Below, in pieces: positions 1 through 5,081 of a DNA stretch of 6,567 nucleotides (position 1 is its first letter; every line of letters begins with the position of its first letter). The notes under the pieces are model-generated. The model was not told where the DNA came from. It ran no database searches and saw only the letters and a program-made list of their open reading frames with translations. Source of the DNA: a bacterium (GTDB taxonomy: Bacteria > SZUA-79 > Acidulodesulfobacterales > Acidulodesulfobacteraceae); contig JAJYYR010000043.1 of the NCBI GenBank assembly GCA_021800805.1, positions 1-6,567 of the forward strand, in the 5' to 3' direction. The position numbers were made by a program, and so were the translations under genes.

Positions 1-47
1 TCAAGTTGAATTAAATCTTCTACTTTGTTTTGATTCGGCGGAATCAT
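1..47 (-). CDS. Possible N-terminus of a fourth operon gene, cut by the window edge
   Basis: An ATG at 47-45 on the minus strand opens a frame that stays open to the window edge: 15 codons, MIPPNQNKVEDLIQL. It lies 23 bases after the stop of the isochorismatase-like gene, about the same gap as between the two genes before it, so it could be the next cistron. The visible peptide looks like an ordinary soluble N-terminus, but it is too short to assign to a family. No good Shine-Dalgarno sequence precedes it; only TGGTAA lies about 8 bases upstream. The ATG is also inside a small palindrome (31-46), which could instead be a transcript end. A plus-strand frame is open here too (bases 2-76), so a convergent gene tail cannot be excluded. 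Tentative. Confidence 0.3.
   Translation of the reverse strand, partial: MIPPNQNKVEDLIQL
31..46. other. Small perfect hairpin after the isochorismatase-like gene
   Basis: TGATTC (31-36) and GAATCA (41-46) are perfect reverse complements around a 4-base loop GGCG. It follows the isochorismatase-like stop by about 25 bases. On the minus strand it is followed by AAAACAAAG and on the plus strand by TATAATTTT, so neither side has a clean U-tract. At best it is a weak transcript end or an RNA structure over the possible start at base 47. Confidence 0.25.
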
Positions 48-70
48 ATAATTTTACCAGTATTTTAAAT

Positions 71-709
71 TTATAAAGACGGCATAAGAATATTTTCTAT
101 AATGGTCTTGGAATTTTCGCATATAAACATTTTTCTCATATTTTCCAGCGACCTGCCGTGGGCGTCTTTATCCATAGAAGATACGCAGTCTTCGGCGATT
201 ACGGGATAAAATCCCCTGTTAGCGGCATCCCTTGCGGACGATTCCACTCCTATCTCGGTTGCTATACCCGTAAAAATAAGAGTATTTATATTTCTATTTT
301 TCATCATCTGTTCAAAATATGTCCCGATAAATATGCTTGCCGCCGGTTTTTCAAGCAATATATCGCCCTCCTGCGGCGCTATATCTTCAAGAATATTTCC
401 GTCGCTTGAACCCTTCGCCATAAAATCGGGAAGTTTCGCAGGATCGTTAACTCCGAAGCGCTTCATCATAGCGTAATACGACCACGAAGACCTAAACTCT
501 TTTGCCGCCGGAGTTATAAGAGTATATACCACGGGAATTTTGCCCCTTAAAGCGTTTACTAAATATTTTATATTAGCGATAAATTCCGTTTTATTATATA
601 TTCTGGAAACTAATACGTTTTGAACGTCCCACACGACGAGACAGGAATGTTCGGGGTTTATTATCTCTTTTAAATTTTCATAGATTTCAATGCCGTTTGC
701 TATTTTCAT
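71..709 (-). CDS. Isochorismatase-fold hydrolase lacking the catalytic cysteine
   Basis: The 212-residue protein has the usual length and layout of the isochorismatase / cysteine hydrolase family, a cytoplasmic Rossmann-like fold. It has the acidic residue D28 in VVWDVQN, the lysine K121 in LLEKPAAS, and the loop GIATEIGVESSARDA at 148-162. In nicotinamidase-type members the residue at position 154 is the nucleophilic cysteine; here it is glycine, as in EntB-type isochorismatases, whose loop reads AHIG at this point. The nearest later cysteine is C175 (EDCVSS). This suggests a non-nucleophilic hydrolase or isochorismatase-like reaction; the substrate is unknown. No enterobactin, phenazine or menaquinone genes are visible, so the name isochorismatase is a fold label only. 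The start is well set by AGGAG five bases before the ATG. It is probably the third gene of the minus-strand operon, 24 bases after the SDR stop. Its last codons lie in the 21-base direct repeat. Confidence 0.9.
   Translation of the reverse strand: MKIANGIEIYENLKEIINPEHSCLVVWDVQNVLVSRIYNKTEFIANIKYLVNALRGKIPVVYTLITPAAKEFRSSWSYYAMMKRFGVNDPAKLPDFMAKGSSDGNILEDIAPQEGDILLEKPAASIFIGTYFEQMMKNRNINTLIFTGIATEIGVESSARDAANRGFYPVIAEDCVSSMDKDAHGRSLENMRKMFICENSKTIIENILMPSL
74..94 (+). repeat. 21-base direct repeat, left copy
   Basis: This copy begins TAAAGACGGC and ends AGAATATT, and is identical over 21 bases to 2246-2266. Here it is antisense to the last codons and part of the stop of the isochorismatase-like gene (NILMPSL and stop). 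The flanks do not match. Confidence 0.8.
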
Positions 710-714
710 AGGAT

Positions 715-719
715 CTCCT
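715..719 (-). promoter_or_regulatory. Shine-Dalgarno of the isochorismatase-like gene
   Basis: The minus strand reads AGGAG ATCCT ATG: a strong ribosome binding site with 5-base spacing. It lies in the 24-base gap after the SDR stop. It is the clearest Shine-Dalgarno of the operon, and it fixes the start at 709. Confidence 0.75.
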
Positions 720-733
720 AAAAATAATTAATA

Positions 734-1567
734 TCATACAATTTCATAAATATTTCTATTTATTAATTCTTCGCTCAGCCTCCATAGTTTTGCCCTTGCA
801 TCTTTATCATAGGCTATGTCGCGCGGTTTTGCTATTTTTGAATCACTGAAATATTTTCCGGTAATACTTTCTACTTCTTTGGAAACGGCCAGATAAACAG
901 AGGTTTTAGCTCCTTTAGATAAACCGCCGCCAAAAAATCCGCCTATTCCGCCCCATCCTGCCCTTAAAAGTTTTGTGTTTATAACTCCGGGATGTAGGCA
1001 GTTTACGGTGATATTTTTATCTTTAAGCCCTTCGCTTAACTCAATCGTAAAATAAATGTTGCACAGCTTGGAAAGACTGTAGGCTCTGTGTCCGTCGTAT
1101 TTTGCAGGTTTAATAAGATTGTCGAAATCCATTTTTGAAGCATGCGCCATAGAGCTTACGTTAATTATGCGGGCGGGTTCCGCATTTACCGGTTTGATAA
1201 CGGGAAGCAGATTTAAAGTAAGGAAAAACATGGAAAGATGATTTATCTGAAACGTCGCCTCTATCCCTTCGGGGGATAGCATATAATCCTTCAAATAAAC
1301 GCCGGCATTGTTTATTAAAACGTTTAAATTATCGTATCTTTTTTTAACTTCTTCGGAAAAATTGAAAACTTCTCGTAACGATATTAAATCGCAGGGAAAA
1401 TAATCCAAGTTTTTACTGCCCGTTAATGCGGAAATTTCTTCTACGGTTTGTTTGCATTTGTCTTTGTTCCTGCCGTGAATCAGCACAAAAAAACCTTTAT
1501 GCGCCAGAATAATGGCGGTCTGTTTGCCTATGCCGTCGGTAGAACCGGTAATAAGAACGGTTTTCAT
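734..1567 (-). CDS. Short-chain dehydrogenase/reductase, retinol-dehydrogenase-like
   Basis: The 277-residue protein is a full-length classical SDR, an NAD(P)-dependent oxidoreductase with a Rossmann fold. The nucleotide-binding motif TGSTDGIG is at 7-14. HGRN at 31-34 places R33 after the second strand, which usually favours NADPH. NNAG is at 86-89. The catalytic set is complete: N109, S138/S139 in INVSSMAHA, Y163 and K167 in YSLSK, then the HPG turn at 192-194. The pattern and length recall the retinol dehydrogenase / WW-domain-oxidoreductase-like group, which is broad in bacteria. The substrate cannot be read from the sequence. The ATG overlaps the stop of the LRV gene as ATGA, and no Shine-Dalgarno is seen before it, so translation is probably coupled to that gene. 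A glycine-rich segment at 204-215 (GWGGIGGFFGGG) lies in the usually variable substrate loop. Confidence 0.93.
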   Translation of the reverse strand: MKTVLITGSTDGIGKQTAIILAHKGFFVLIHGRNKDKCKQTVEEISALTGSKNLDYFPCDLISLREVFNFSEEVKKRYDNLNVLINNAGVYLKDYMLSPEGIEATFQINHLSMFFLTLNLLPVIKPVNAEPARIINVSSMAHASKMDFDNLIKPAKYDGHRAYSLSKLCNIYFTIELSEGLKDKNITVNCLHPGVINTKLLRAGWGGIGGFFGGGLSKGAKTSVYLAVSKEVESITGKYFSDSKIAKPRDIAYDKDARAKLWRLSEELINRNIYEIV

Positions 1568-2091
1568 TTTGTCGTTATATAAGTTAGTCTTTCAGATACT
1601 ATATTTCTCACGCTTTCGCTTTCGTCGTTTTGCATCAAAGAAAGGTATTCTTCTGGGATTCTTTTCGCTACGGCTTTCCTCACTAATGCTTCGCCGTCTT
1701 TTGCCATATCTTTTAAATATTTTAAATTTATTCTTTCGGCGACTTTAATTCTGACTATAGGTTCTTTGTCGCCCATTAATGAAGGCAGGAAAGATTCGTC
1801 TATTCTTTCGGCCGCGGCATGCCTTACCCAGAAAGATTTATCATTTAGCATTTTAGGCAGTTCTTTTGCGTCTATTCTTTTTGCAACGATTAAACGAACT
1901 TCTTTGTACGGATCGTTTATTAGGGCTGTCAAATTTTCCGACGATATTCTCGAAGCGACTTTATATCTTACGTTTTCGTCTTTATCGGTTAAGGCATGTA
2001 TGAGATAAGAGGTTTCAGCCCTGCTTACGGCATCGAAACGCTCTTTGAAATCGCCGGTTTTAAGAATATTTATAAATTCATTTTCGGTCAT
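1564..2091 (-). CDS. Leucine-rich-repeat-variant (LRV) protein, cysteine-free
   Basis: The 175-residue protein is almost wholly made of 24-residue repeats. Units begin at residues 17 (degenerate), 41, 65, 89, 113, 137 and 161 (partial). Each follows the plan VR..VA.RI....L..L..D, which is the LRV pattern; HEAT units are longer, at roughly 30-40 residues. LRV repeats form a right-handed helical solenoid and probably act as a binding scaffold. The known Azotobacter LRV protein carries an N-terminal 4Fe-4S cluster. This protein has no cysteine at all, so it cannot hold such a cluster. There is no signal peptide or membrane segment, so it is probably cytoplasmic. It appears to be the first gene of the operon; its ATG is preceded only by a weak GAAG. 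The SDR start overlaps its stop. The partner is unknown, and an interaction with the two downstream enzymes is only a guess. Confidence 0.85.
   Translation of the reverse strand: MTENEFINILKTGDFKERFDAVSRAETSYLIHALTDKDENVRYKVASRISSENLTALINDPYKEVRLIVAKRIDAKELPKMLNDKSFWVRHAAAERIDESFLPSLMGDKEPIVRIKVAERINLKYLKDMAKDGEALVRKAVAKRIPEEYLSLMQNDESESVRNIVSERLTYITTK
1585..2043 (-). repeat. Array of 72-base coding repeats (LRV units)
   Basis: Seven units in exact 72-base register, with no insertion or deletion between them, encode residues 17-169 of the LRV protein. The best conserved piece codes for VR..VA.RI, and the last unit is cut after SERL. The DNA copies have diverged and the protein pattern is kept, so this is an old, selected repeat and not a recent tandem expansion. 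Confidence 0.85.
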
Positions 2092-2117
2092 TTTGTCTTC
2101 AAATGTAAATTAACAAA

Positions 2118-2142
2118 ATTTTAATTATTCTATTTTAATTAT
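2118..2142. repeat. Two direct copies of ATTTTAATTAT upstream of the LRV operon
   Basis: ATTTTAATTAT occurs at 2118-2128 and 2132-2142, a 14-base period, and a related ATTTAATTAT lies at 2180-2189. They could be operator half-sites in the divergent promoter region, but the tract is almost pure A and T, so chance is quite possible. Confidence 0.3.
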
Positions 2143-2143
2143 A
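2138..2143 (-). promoter_or_regulatory. Candidate -10 element of the LRV-SDR-hydrolase operon
   Basis: The minus strand reads TTAAGATATAATTAAAAT, with TATAAT at 2143-2138. This would start transcription near 2131, about 40 bases before the LRV ATG. No good -35 is seen at the right distance, so support is the -10 alone plus its position. Confidence 0.35.
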
Positions 2144-2175
2144 TCTTAAAATTTTTTTTATAGTTATATATGAGA

Positions 2176-2181
2176 TATAAT
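2176..2181 (+). promoter_or_regulatory. Candidate -10 element of the DUF488 gene
   Basis: TATAAT at 2176-2181 would give a start near 2188 and a leader of about 20 bases. The -35 region (about 2153-2160) is only a T run. The site is plausible by position and perfect at -10, but the -35 is weak. Confidence 0.45.
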
Positions 2182-2193
2182 TTAATTATACGC

Positions 2194-2199
2194 GGGGGT
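2194..2199 (+). promoter_or_regulatory. G-rich ribosome binding site of the DUF488 gene
   Basis: GGGGGT lies 8 bases before the ATG at 2208, in an otherwise AT-only region. It can pair with the 16S anti-Shine-Dalgarno through G-C and G-U pairs, and it supports this start. Confidence 0.6.
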
Positions 2200-2207
2200 A
2201 AAATATT

Positions 2208-2606
2208 ATGCTCGATATAAAAAGAATTTACGACGAGCCTGCGGCTAAAGACGGCATAAGAATATTGGTGGACAGGTTATGGCCGAGAGGCATAAGCAAA
2301 GAAAAGGCAAAATTAGACTTCTGGTTTAAAGACATAGCCCCTTCTAACGAATTAAGGAAAACATTTCATAAGGCGGCAATAGATTTTAAGGAATTTAAAA
2401 AAAGATACTTACGGGAACTTTCCGAATACAGCCGTAACTATGACGCGTCCAGCAATGCGGGTCATGAAAATTCGATTGCGGAAATATCCGGATTATTAAA
2501 AACCGGCGGCAAAAATATAACATTATTATACGGACTAAAAGACGAAATAAACAATAATGCCTCCGTACTTAAAGAATTTATATTAAAATCGGCAAACGGA
2601 TTTTAG
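2208..2606 (+). CDS. DUF488 family protein (YeaO-like)
   Basis: The 132-residue protein is close to the usual 115-130 residues of the small DUF488 family. The signature DGIRILVDRLWPRG is at 15-28, followed by W39, IAPSNELRK at 43-51, the FKKRYLREL segment at 63-71 and the late LLYGLKDEINNNASVL at 106-121, which matches the family's LLYaaKDe..NnA.vL. No signal or membrane segment is present, so it should be cytoplasmic. The biochemical role of the family is not established; some database names, such as uroporphyrin-III methyltransferase, are not supported by the sequence. It is transcribed alone, divergently from the LRV operon and convergently with the periplasmic protein gene, with 2 bases between the two stops. 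Its conserved motif coincides with one copy of the 21-base repeat. Confidence 0.92.
   Translation: MLDIKRIYDEPAAKDGIRILVDRLWPRGISKEKAKLDFWFKDIAPSNELRKTFHKAAIDFKEFKKRYLRELSEYSRNYDASSNAGHENSIAEISGLLKTGGKNITLLYGLKDEINNNASVLKEFILKSANGF
2246..2266 (+). repeat. 21-base direct repeat, right copy
   Basis: Identical to 74-94 and in the same orientation, 2172 bases apart. Here it is sense and encodes KDGIRI, the start of the conserved DUF488 motif, so this copy is the likely original if one derives from the other. Confidence 0.8.
2584..2605. terminator. Weak bidirectional hairpin between convergent genes
   Basis: TAAAATC (2584-2590) and GATTTTA (2599-2605) pair perfectly around an 8-base loop, over the end of the DUF488 gene. 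On the minus strand the stem is followed by ATATAAAT. The stem is mostly A-T and there is no clean U-tract, so it is only a candidate shared terminator for two genes whose stops lie 2 bases apart. Confidence 0.3.
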
Positions 2607-2608
2607 AA

Positions 2609-3952
2609 TTAAAAAGGGCTTTCGAGGATATAAATCTTATTATTTTTATATTTAAACAGATAAAGCGGCTTTTTAAATCTGCCGCCGGTTAATTTGCTGA
2701 TTCCGCAGACCCCTTTAAACGTTTTAACTTTTAGAAGGGCGCGGTAAAATTTTACTCCGTTGCCTTTTCCCGAAAAAGCCGAAACGTTTTTTGACCGCAC
2801 GCCGTTTGAATTCAGATAATTATACGGACTTTCGGAAACTGCGGCGTAATCGGAAAGGCCCGCCTTCTCCGCCGCCTTAATTATTATTCCTCCGATATCG
2901 TATCCTTCGGCGCTGAGTATATTGGGCATTTCTCCATATGTATCTTTGTAATCCGAACTGAATTTTTTTACTATTTCATTATCGTCATGCTTGAAAAATC
3001 CGTCCGGAAAAATTGCGTTTTGCATATAAAAACCGTACTTTTCCATAAAAGACCTTGAATCTAAAGAACTTAGCCCGAATATAGGAAACCCTGCGATATT
3101 GTAATAAGCAAGCTGGGTTAAAATCAGTTCGAGTTTGGAAGGACTGCCGATTACGAAAAGACCGTTAAAGGGTATATCCGGCTTAGACTTTGTTATGCCG
3201 TGCATAAGGTTATAAGGAGTAATGCCGAGCTGAGCCTGTTCCGCCTTCGATACATGAGTATTGCCTACATTGTTAAACTTGACTATCGAATTAAAATTAT
3301 AAAAAAAATCGACGGTTTTCCCGCTATATCCCGTCGTATTCAAGACGTTTACGCCGTACTTTCTTGAAAATAAGTTTATATAAGACATAATTTTTAAACC
3401 GTAACCGCTATCCGGATATATCGCGGAAACAGACCTTATGCCAGCATATGCGGCATATTTCATTTCCGTTCTTATCTCCTGCTTTAAAGTCATACCGTAA
3501 CTAAAAACAAAGGGGGATAAATCTTCTTCGGCGACAATCGGCGACGGTGTTATTACCGGAATCTTAAATTTAACCGAGTCGGACGCAAAGTATTTTAACT
3601 GACCTTCGAAAAGAGGCCCTACCACGGCGCTTACCCCTTTTTTAGACAAAGAATCGAATATATTACCGATGCTTCCGCCGTCGGCGCTTACAGGCAAGTT
3701 TATTATTGAATATTTTATTTTTAAACCGCCCCGCTTGTTAAGGCTAAGGAGAAGTCCGTTTATAAACTGCTTAGTGAAGAATGCAAATCTTCCCTTGGTT
3801 GGAAGCGCCAACGCTATTCTTAACGCATTGCCTTTATTTGGGCCGCTTTCGTTTCCGAAAGTTCTTCCCATAGATAGCGAAGGGGATAAGAAAACGGCAA
3901 GAAAAAATGCTATACAGGCAAAATAAATTTTCGTTCCGGTCGTTACGGTCAT
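2609..3952 (-). CDS. Exported type-1 periplasmic-binding-fold protein, LpoA / PBP-activator-like
   Basis: Counting from the ATG at 3952, the protein has 447 residues. Residues 1-29 look like a Sec signal peptide with a hydrophobic core at 9-22 (IYFACIAFFLAVFL) and likely cleavage near SLSMG. There is no lipobox, so it should be a soluble periplasmic protein. The rest matches a Peripla_BP_6 / receptor-ligand fold: IALALPTKGRFAFF near 46-59, VVGPLFEGQ near 110-118, IPVITPSP near 131-138, YPDSGYGLK near 179-187, AEGYDIGG near 348-355, and a tail GVCGISKLTGG...KKPLYLFK that resembles the family's closing hairpin. Such proteins are named amino-acid-type ABC binding proteins or penicillin-binding protein activators. 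No permease or ATPase gene is near, which favours a stand-alone sensor or cell-wall role; the ligand is unknown. The frame is open up to an ATG at 4006 and a TTG at 4018, but those codons fall inside a near-consensus promoter. No clear Shine-Dalgarno precedes 3952. Confidence 0.82.
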   Translation of the reverse strand: MTVTTGTKIYFACIAFFLAVFLSPSLSMGRTFGNESGPNKGNALRIALALPTKGRFAFFTKQFINGLLLSLNKRGGLKIKYSIINLPVSADGGSIGNIFDSLSKKGVSAVVGPLFEGQLKYFASDSVKFKIPVITPSPIVAEEDLSPFVFSYGMTLKQEIRTEMKYAAYAGIRSVSAIYPDSGYGLKIMSYINLFSRKYGVNVLNTTGYSGKTVDFFYNFNSIVKFNNVGNTHVSKAEQAQLGITPYNLMHGITKSKPDIPFNGLFVIGSPSKLELILTQLAYYNIAGFPIFGLSSLDSRSFMEKYGFYMQNAIFPDGFFKHDDNEIVKKFSSDYKDTYGEMPNILSAEGYDIGGIIIKAAEKAGLSDYAAVSESPYNYLNSNGVRSKNVSAFSGKGNGVKFYRALLKVKTFKGVCGISKLTGGRFKKPLYLFKYKNNKIYILESPF

Positions 3953-3989
3953 AATTTTTTTAAATTTAACTCGTATTAACAATATTTTA

Positions 3990-4018
3990 TTTATACAACT
4001 AATCATTATAACAGTCAA
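3990..4018 (-). promoter_or_regulatory. Near-consensus sigma-70 promoter of the periplasmic protein gene
   Basis: The minus strand has TTGACT at 4018-4013, a 17-base spacer and TATAAA at 3995-3990. Transcription would start near 3983, with about 30 bases before the ATG at 3952. This is the best promoter in the window. It decides the start: the upstream TTG (4018) and ATG (4006) would not be on the transcript. Confidence 0.7.
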
Positions 4019-4036
4019 TCGGAATGTTCGGAAGCC

Positions 4037-4050
4037 AAAATAATTATTTT
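4037..4050. repeat. 14-base AT palindrome in the divergent promoter region
   Basis: AAAATAATTATTTT is a perfect palindrome, halfway between the promoter of the periplasmic protein gene and the DprA-like start. It could be a dimeric operator, but all its bases are A or T inside an AT tract, so it may be chance. Just beside it, TCGGAA is repeated at 4019-4024 and 4028-4033. Confidence 0.3.
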
Positions 4051-4069
4051 ATTTTTTTTTATTTTATCT

Positions 4070-4075
4070 TATTAT
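4070..4075 (+). promoter_or_regulatory. Possible -10 element giving a near-leaderless DprA-like transcript
   Basis: TATTAT lies 7 bases before the ATG at 4083, so a transcript would start at or next to the ATG. No Shine-Dalgarno exists upstream, which agrees with leaderless translation. The -35 region is only T/A-rich. Confidence 0.25.
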
Positions 4076-4082
4076 TATTCGT

Positions 4083-5081
4083 ATGAATATTGAAGATTAT
4101 AGATTATATTTTAATTACAGGATTATTTTAAAAACCGCCTCTAAACAAAAGGGGCCTGCCGGAGGTAGTTTTGAAAATAACGATTTTTACGCAATATTTA
4201 AAGCCGAGGTAGAAGATGAAATTAATTTATTGTATAAATTTAAAATAAAACCCGTAAAAACAAGCCGGTTAATAAATTATTACGGAAAGAAATCCCTTTC
4301 TCCCGCTTTGCCGCAATTTTTACATATATACGACAATGCCGATGTATTTGATGCGGGCGGCTCTTTGGAATCGAAAATAAGGTCGGCTGACGGTATTTTT
4401 TTAACGTCGTCAAGATTCGAGGGCGCAAAAATTTATAAACCGGGCGCCGATATTTTTAACAATTTAGATTTATATCTTTCCAATGCCGCCGGCAAGCCAA
4501 AATTTGATTTTATCTGCGTCGGAACAAACAGCGAAGCCGAAATGGAATTTATTAAAAAATTTTCGGGAAATCCTTCATTAATAATTCTGCCGTCAAACCC
4601 TCTACCGGATTTAACCGCCTTAAATAAAACAACGCCTAATTTTTTGCATATTTCTGCAATAGACCCTTTTTCTAAAAATTCAAAATACGGGTTTGCCTTA
4701 AGAAACAGCCTTGCTTTTCATTTATCTCAAGAAATGGTTGTTCTATATTTGTCCGAAAAAAGCTCTTTGTCGTCAATCATAAAAAAATTTGAAAACGCCG
4801 GCAAACCGGTAAATATTTTTGAGCGGGAATATTCGAAATATACTATGTCGCCCGATAAGAAACCTGATATAAGCATTACGGTAATTAAAAAAGAATATAA
4901 TTCTATCCAAAAATTTATAATAAATTCTTTGGAAAAAGAAAATATTACTATTGACAATTTATTAAAACTAAGCAATATTAAATTAAACGCTGACGAAAAA
5001 GAAATCATAAAGGCAATTTCGATACTTGAAATGAATTCTGAAATAGAAAGGCGCCCTGGAGGGATTATAAAAAAAATATGA
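4083..5081 (+). CDS. Highly divergent DprA-like (DNA processing) protein
   Basis: The 332-residue protein sits directly before topA, the usual place of dprA, and follows the DprA layout at low similarity. EDEINLLYKFKIKPVKTSRL at 44-63 resembles the lead-in to the Rossmann domain. FLTSSR at 106-111 stands where DprA has IVGSR. FICVGTNSEAEMEFIKK at 143-159 stands where it has VVSGLARGIDaaAH, and LIILPSNP at 166-173 where it has TIAVLGcGl. YGFALRNSLAFHLSQEMVVLYLSEKSSLSSI at 202-232 parallels the FPRRNRIIAGLSd.vlVVEA...SGSL region. KPVNIF at 241-246 parallels r.VfAVPG. Residues 275-332 look like the C-terminal winged helix (LEMNSEIERRPGG). The N-terminal SAM-like part seems reduced. DprA binds single-stranded DNA and loads RecA during transformation; loss of GSR, the SGxA loop and most of the NRI motif makes normal activity doubtful. 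The stop overlaps the topA start (ATGA). No Shine-Dalgarno is seen before the ATG. The assignment rests on pattern plus locus. Confidence 0.65.
   Translation: MNIEDYRLYFNYRIILKTASKQKGPAGGSFENNDFYAIFKAEVEDEINLLYKFKIKPVKTSRLINYYGKKSLSPALPQFLHIYDNADVFDAGGSLESKIRSADGIFLTSSRFEGAKIYKPGADIFNNLDLYLSNAAGKPKFDFICVGTNSEAEMEFIKKFSGNPSLIILPSNPLPDLTALNKTTPNFLHISAIDPFSKNSKYGFALRNSLAFHLSQEMVVLYLSEKSSLSSIIKKFENAGKPVNIFEREYSKYTMSPDKKPDISITVIKKEYNSIQKFIINSLEKENITIDNLLKLSNIKLNADEKEIIKAISILEMNSEIERRPGGIIKKI
5058..5063 (+). promoter_or_regulatory. Shine-Dalgarno-like GGAGGG upstream of topA
   Basis: GGAGGG lies inside the end of the DprA-like gene, 14 bases before the topA ATG. The spacing is long for direct initiation, so it may mainly assist re-initiation at the ATGA overlap. 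Confidence 0.4.

Larger units (their letters stand above)
2137..2182. repeat. 10-base inverted repeat carrying the two divergent -10 elements
   Basis: AATTATATCT at 2137-2146 is the exact reverse complement of AGATATAATT at 2173-2182, with 26 bases between them. Each arm contains TATAAT pointing outwards. The symmetry fits a pair of matched divergent promoters, or a site for a dimeric regulator. Confidence 0.4.

Noticed and set aside
158..409. Open plus-strand frame of 83 codons
   Set aside because: It lies antisense within the isochorismatase-like gene, which has clear family motifs. The translation is rich in Cys, Arg and Tyr and has no family pattern.
1512..2008. Two open plus-strand frames (1512-1748 and 1766-2008)
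   Set aside because: Both are antisense to the LRV gene; the open frame is a by-product of the 72-base repeats and gives low-complexity Leu/Arg/Ser-rich peptides.
1564..2091. HEAT-repeat reading of the repeat protein
   Set aside because: The units are exactly 24 residues with VR..VA.RI and L..L..D, shorter than HEAT units; the LRV pattern fits better, although automated tools may call it HEAT-like.
74..2266. The 21-base repeats as target-site duplication of an insertion sequence
   Set aside because: No transposase gene and no terminal inverted repeats lie inside the interval, and 21 bases is long for a target duplication, so a mobile element is not called.
3669..3926. Open plus-strand frame of 85 codons
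   Set aside because: It is antisense to the signal-peptide end of the periplasmic protein gene, with no ribosome site or family pattern.
3953..4018. Upstream TTG/ATG starts of the periplasmic protein
   Set aside because: They fall within the sigma-70 promoter, so they would not be transcribed from it; the signal peptide is complete from the ATG at 3952.
4161..4173. GGAGGT followed by TTG as an internal start in the DprA-like gene
   Set aside because: The TTG is out of frame with the gene and its frame stops after about a dozen codons.
4240..5008. Minus-strand frames at 4240-4428 and 4727-5008
   Set aside because: They are antisense to the DprA-like gene. The hydrophobic look of the second comes from reading Lys/Asn/Glu codons backwards and is not a membrane protein signal.
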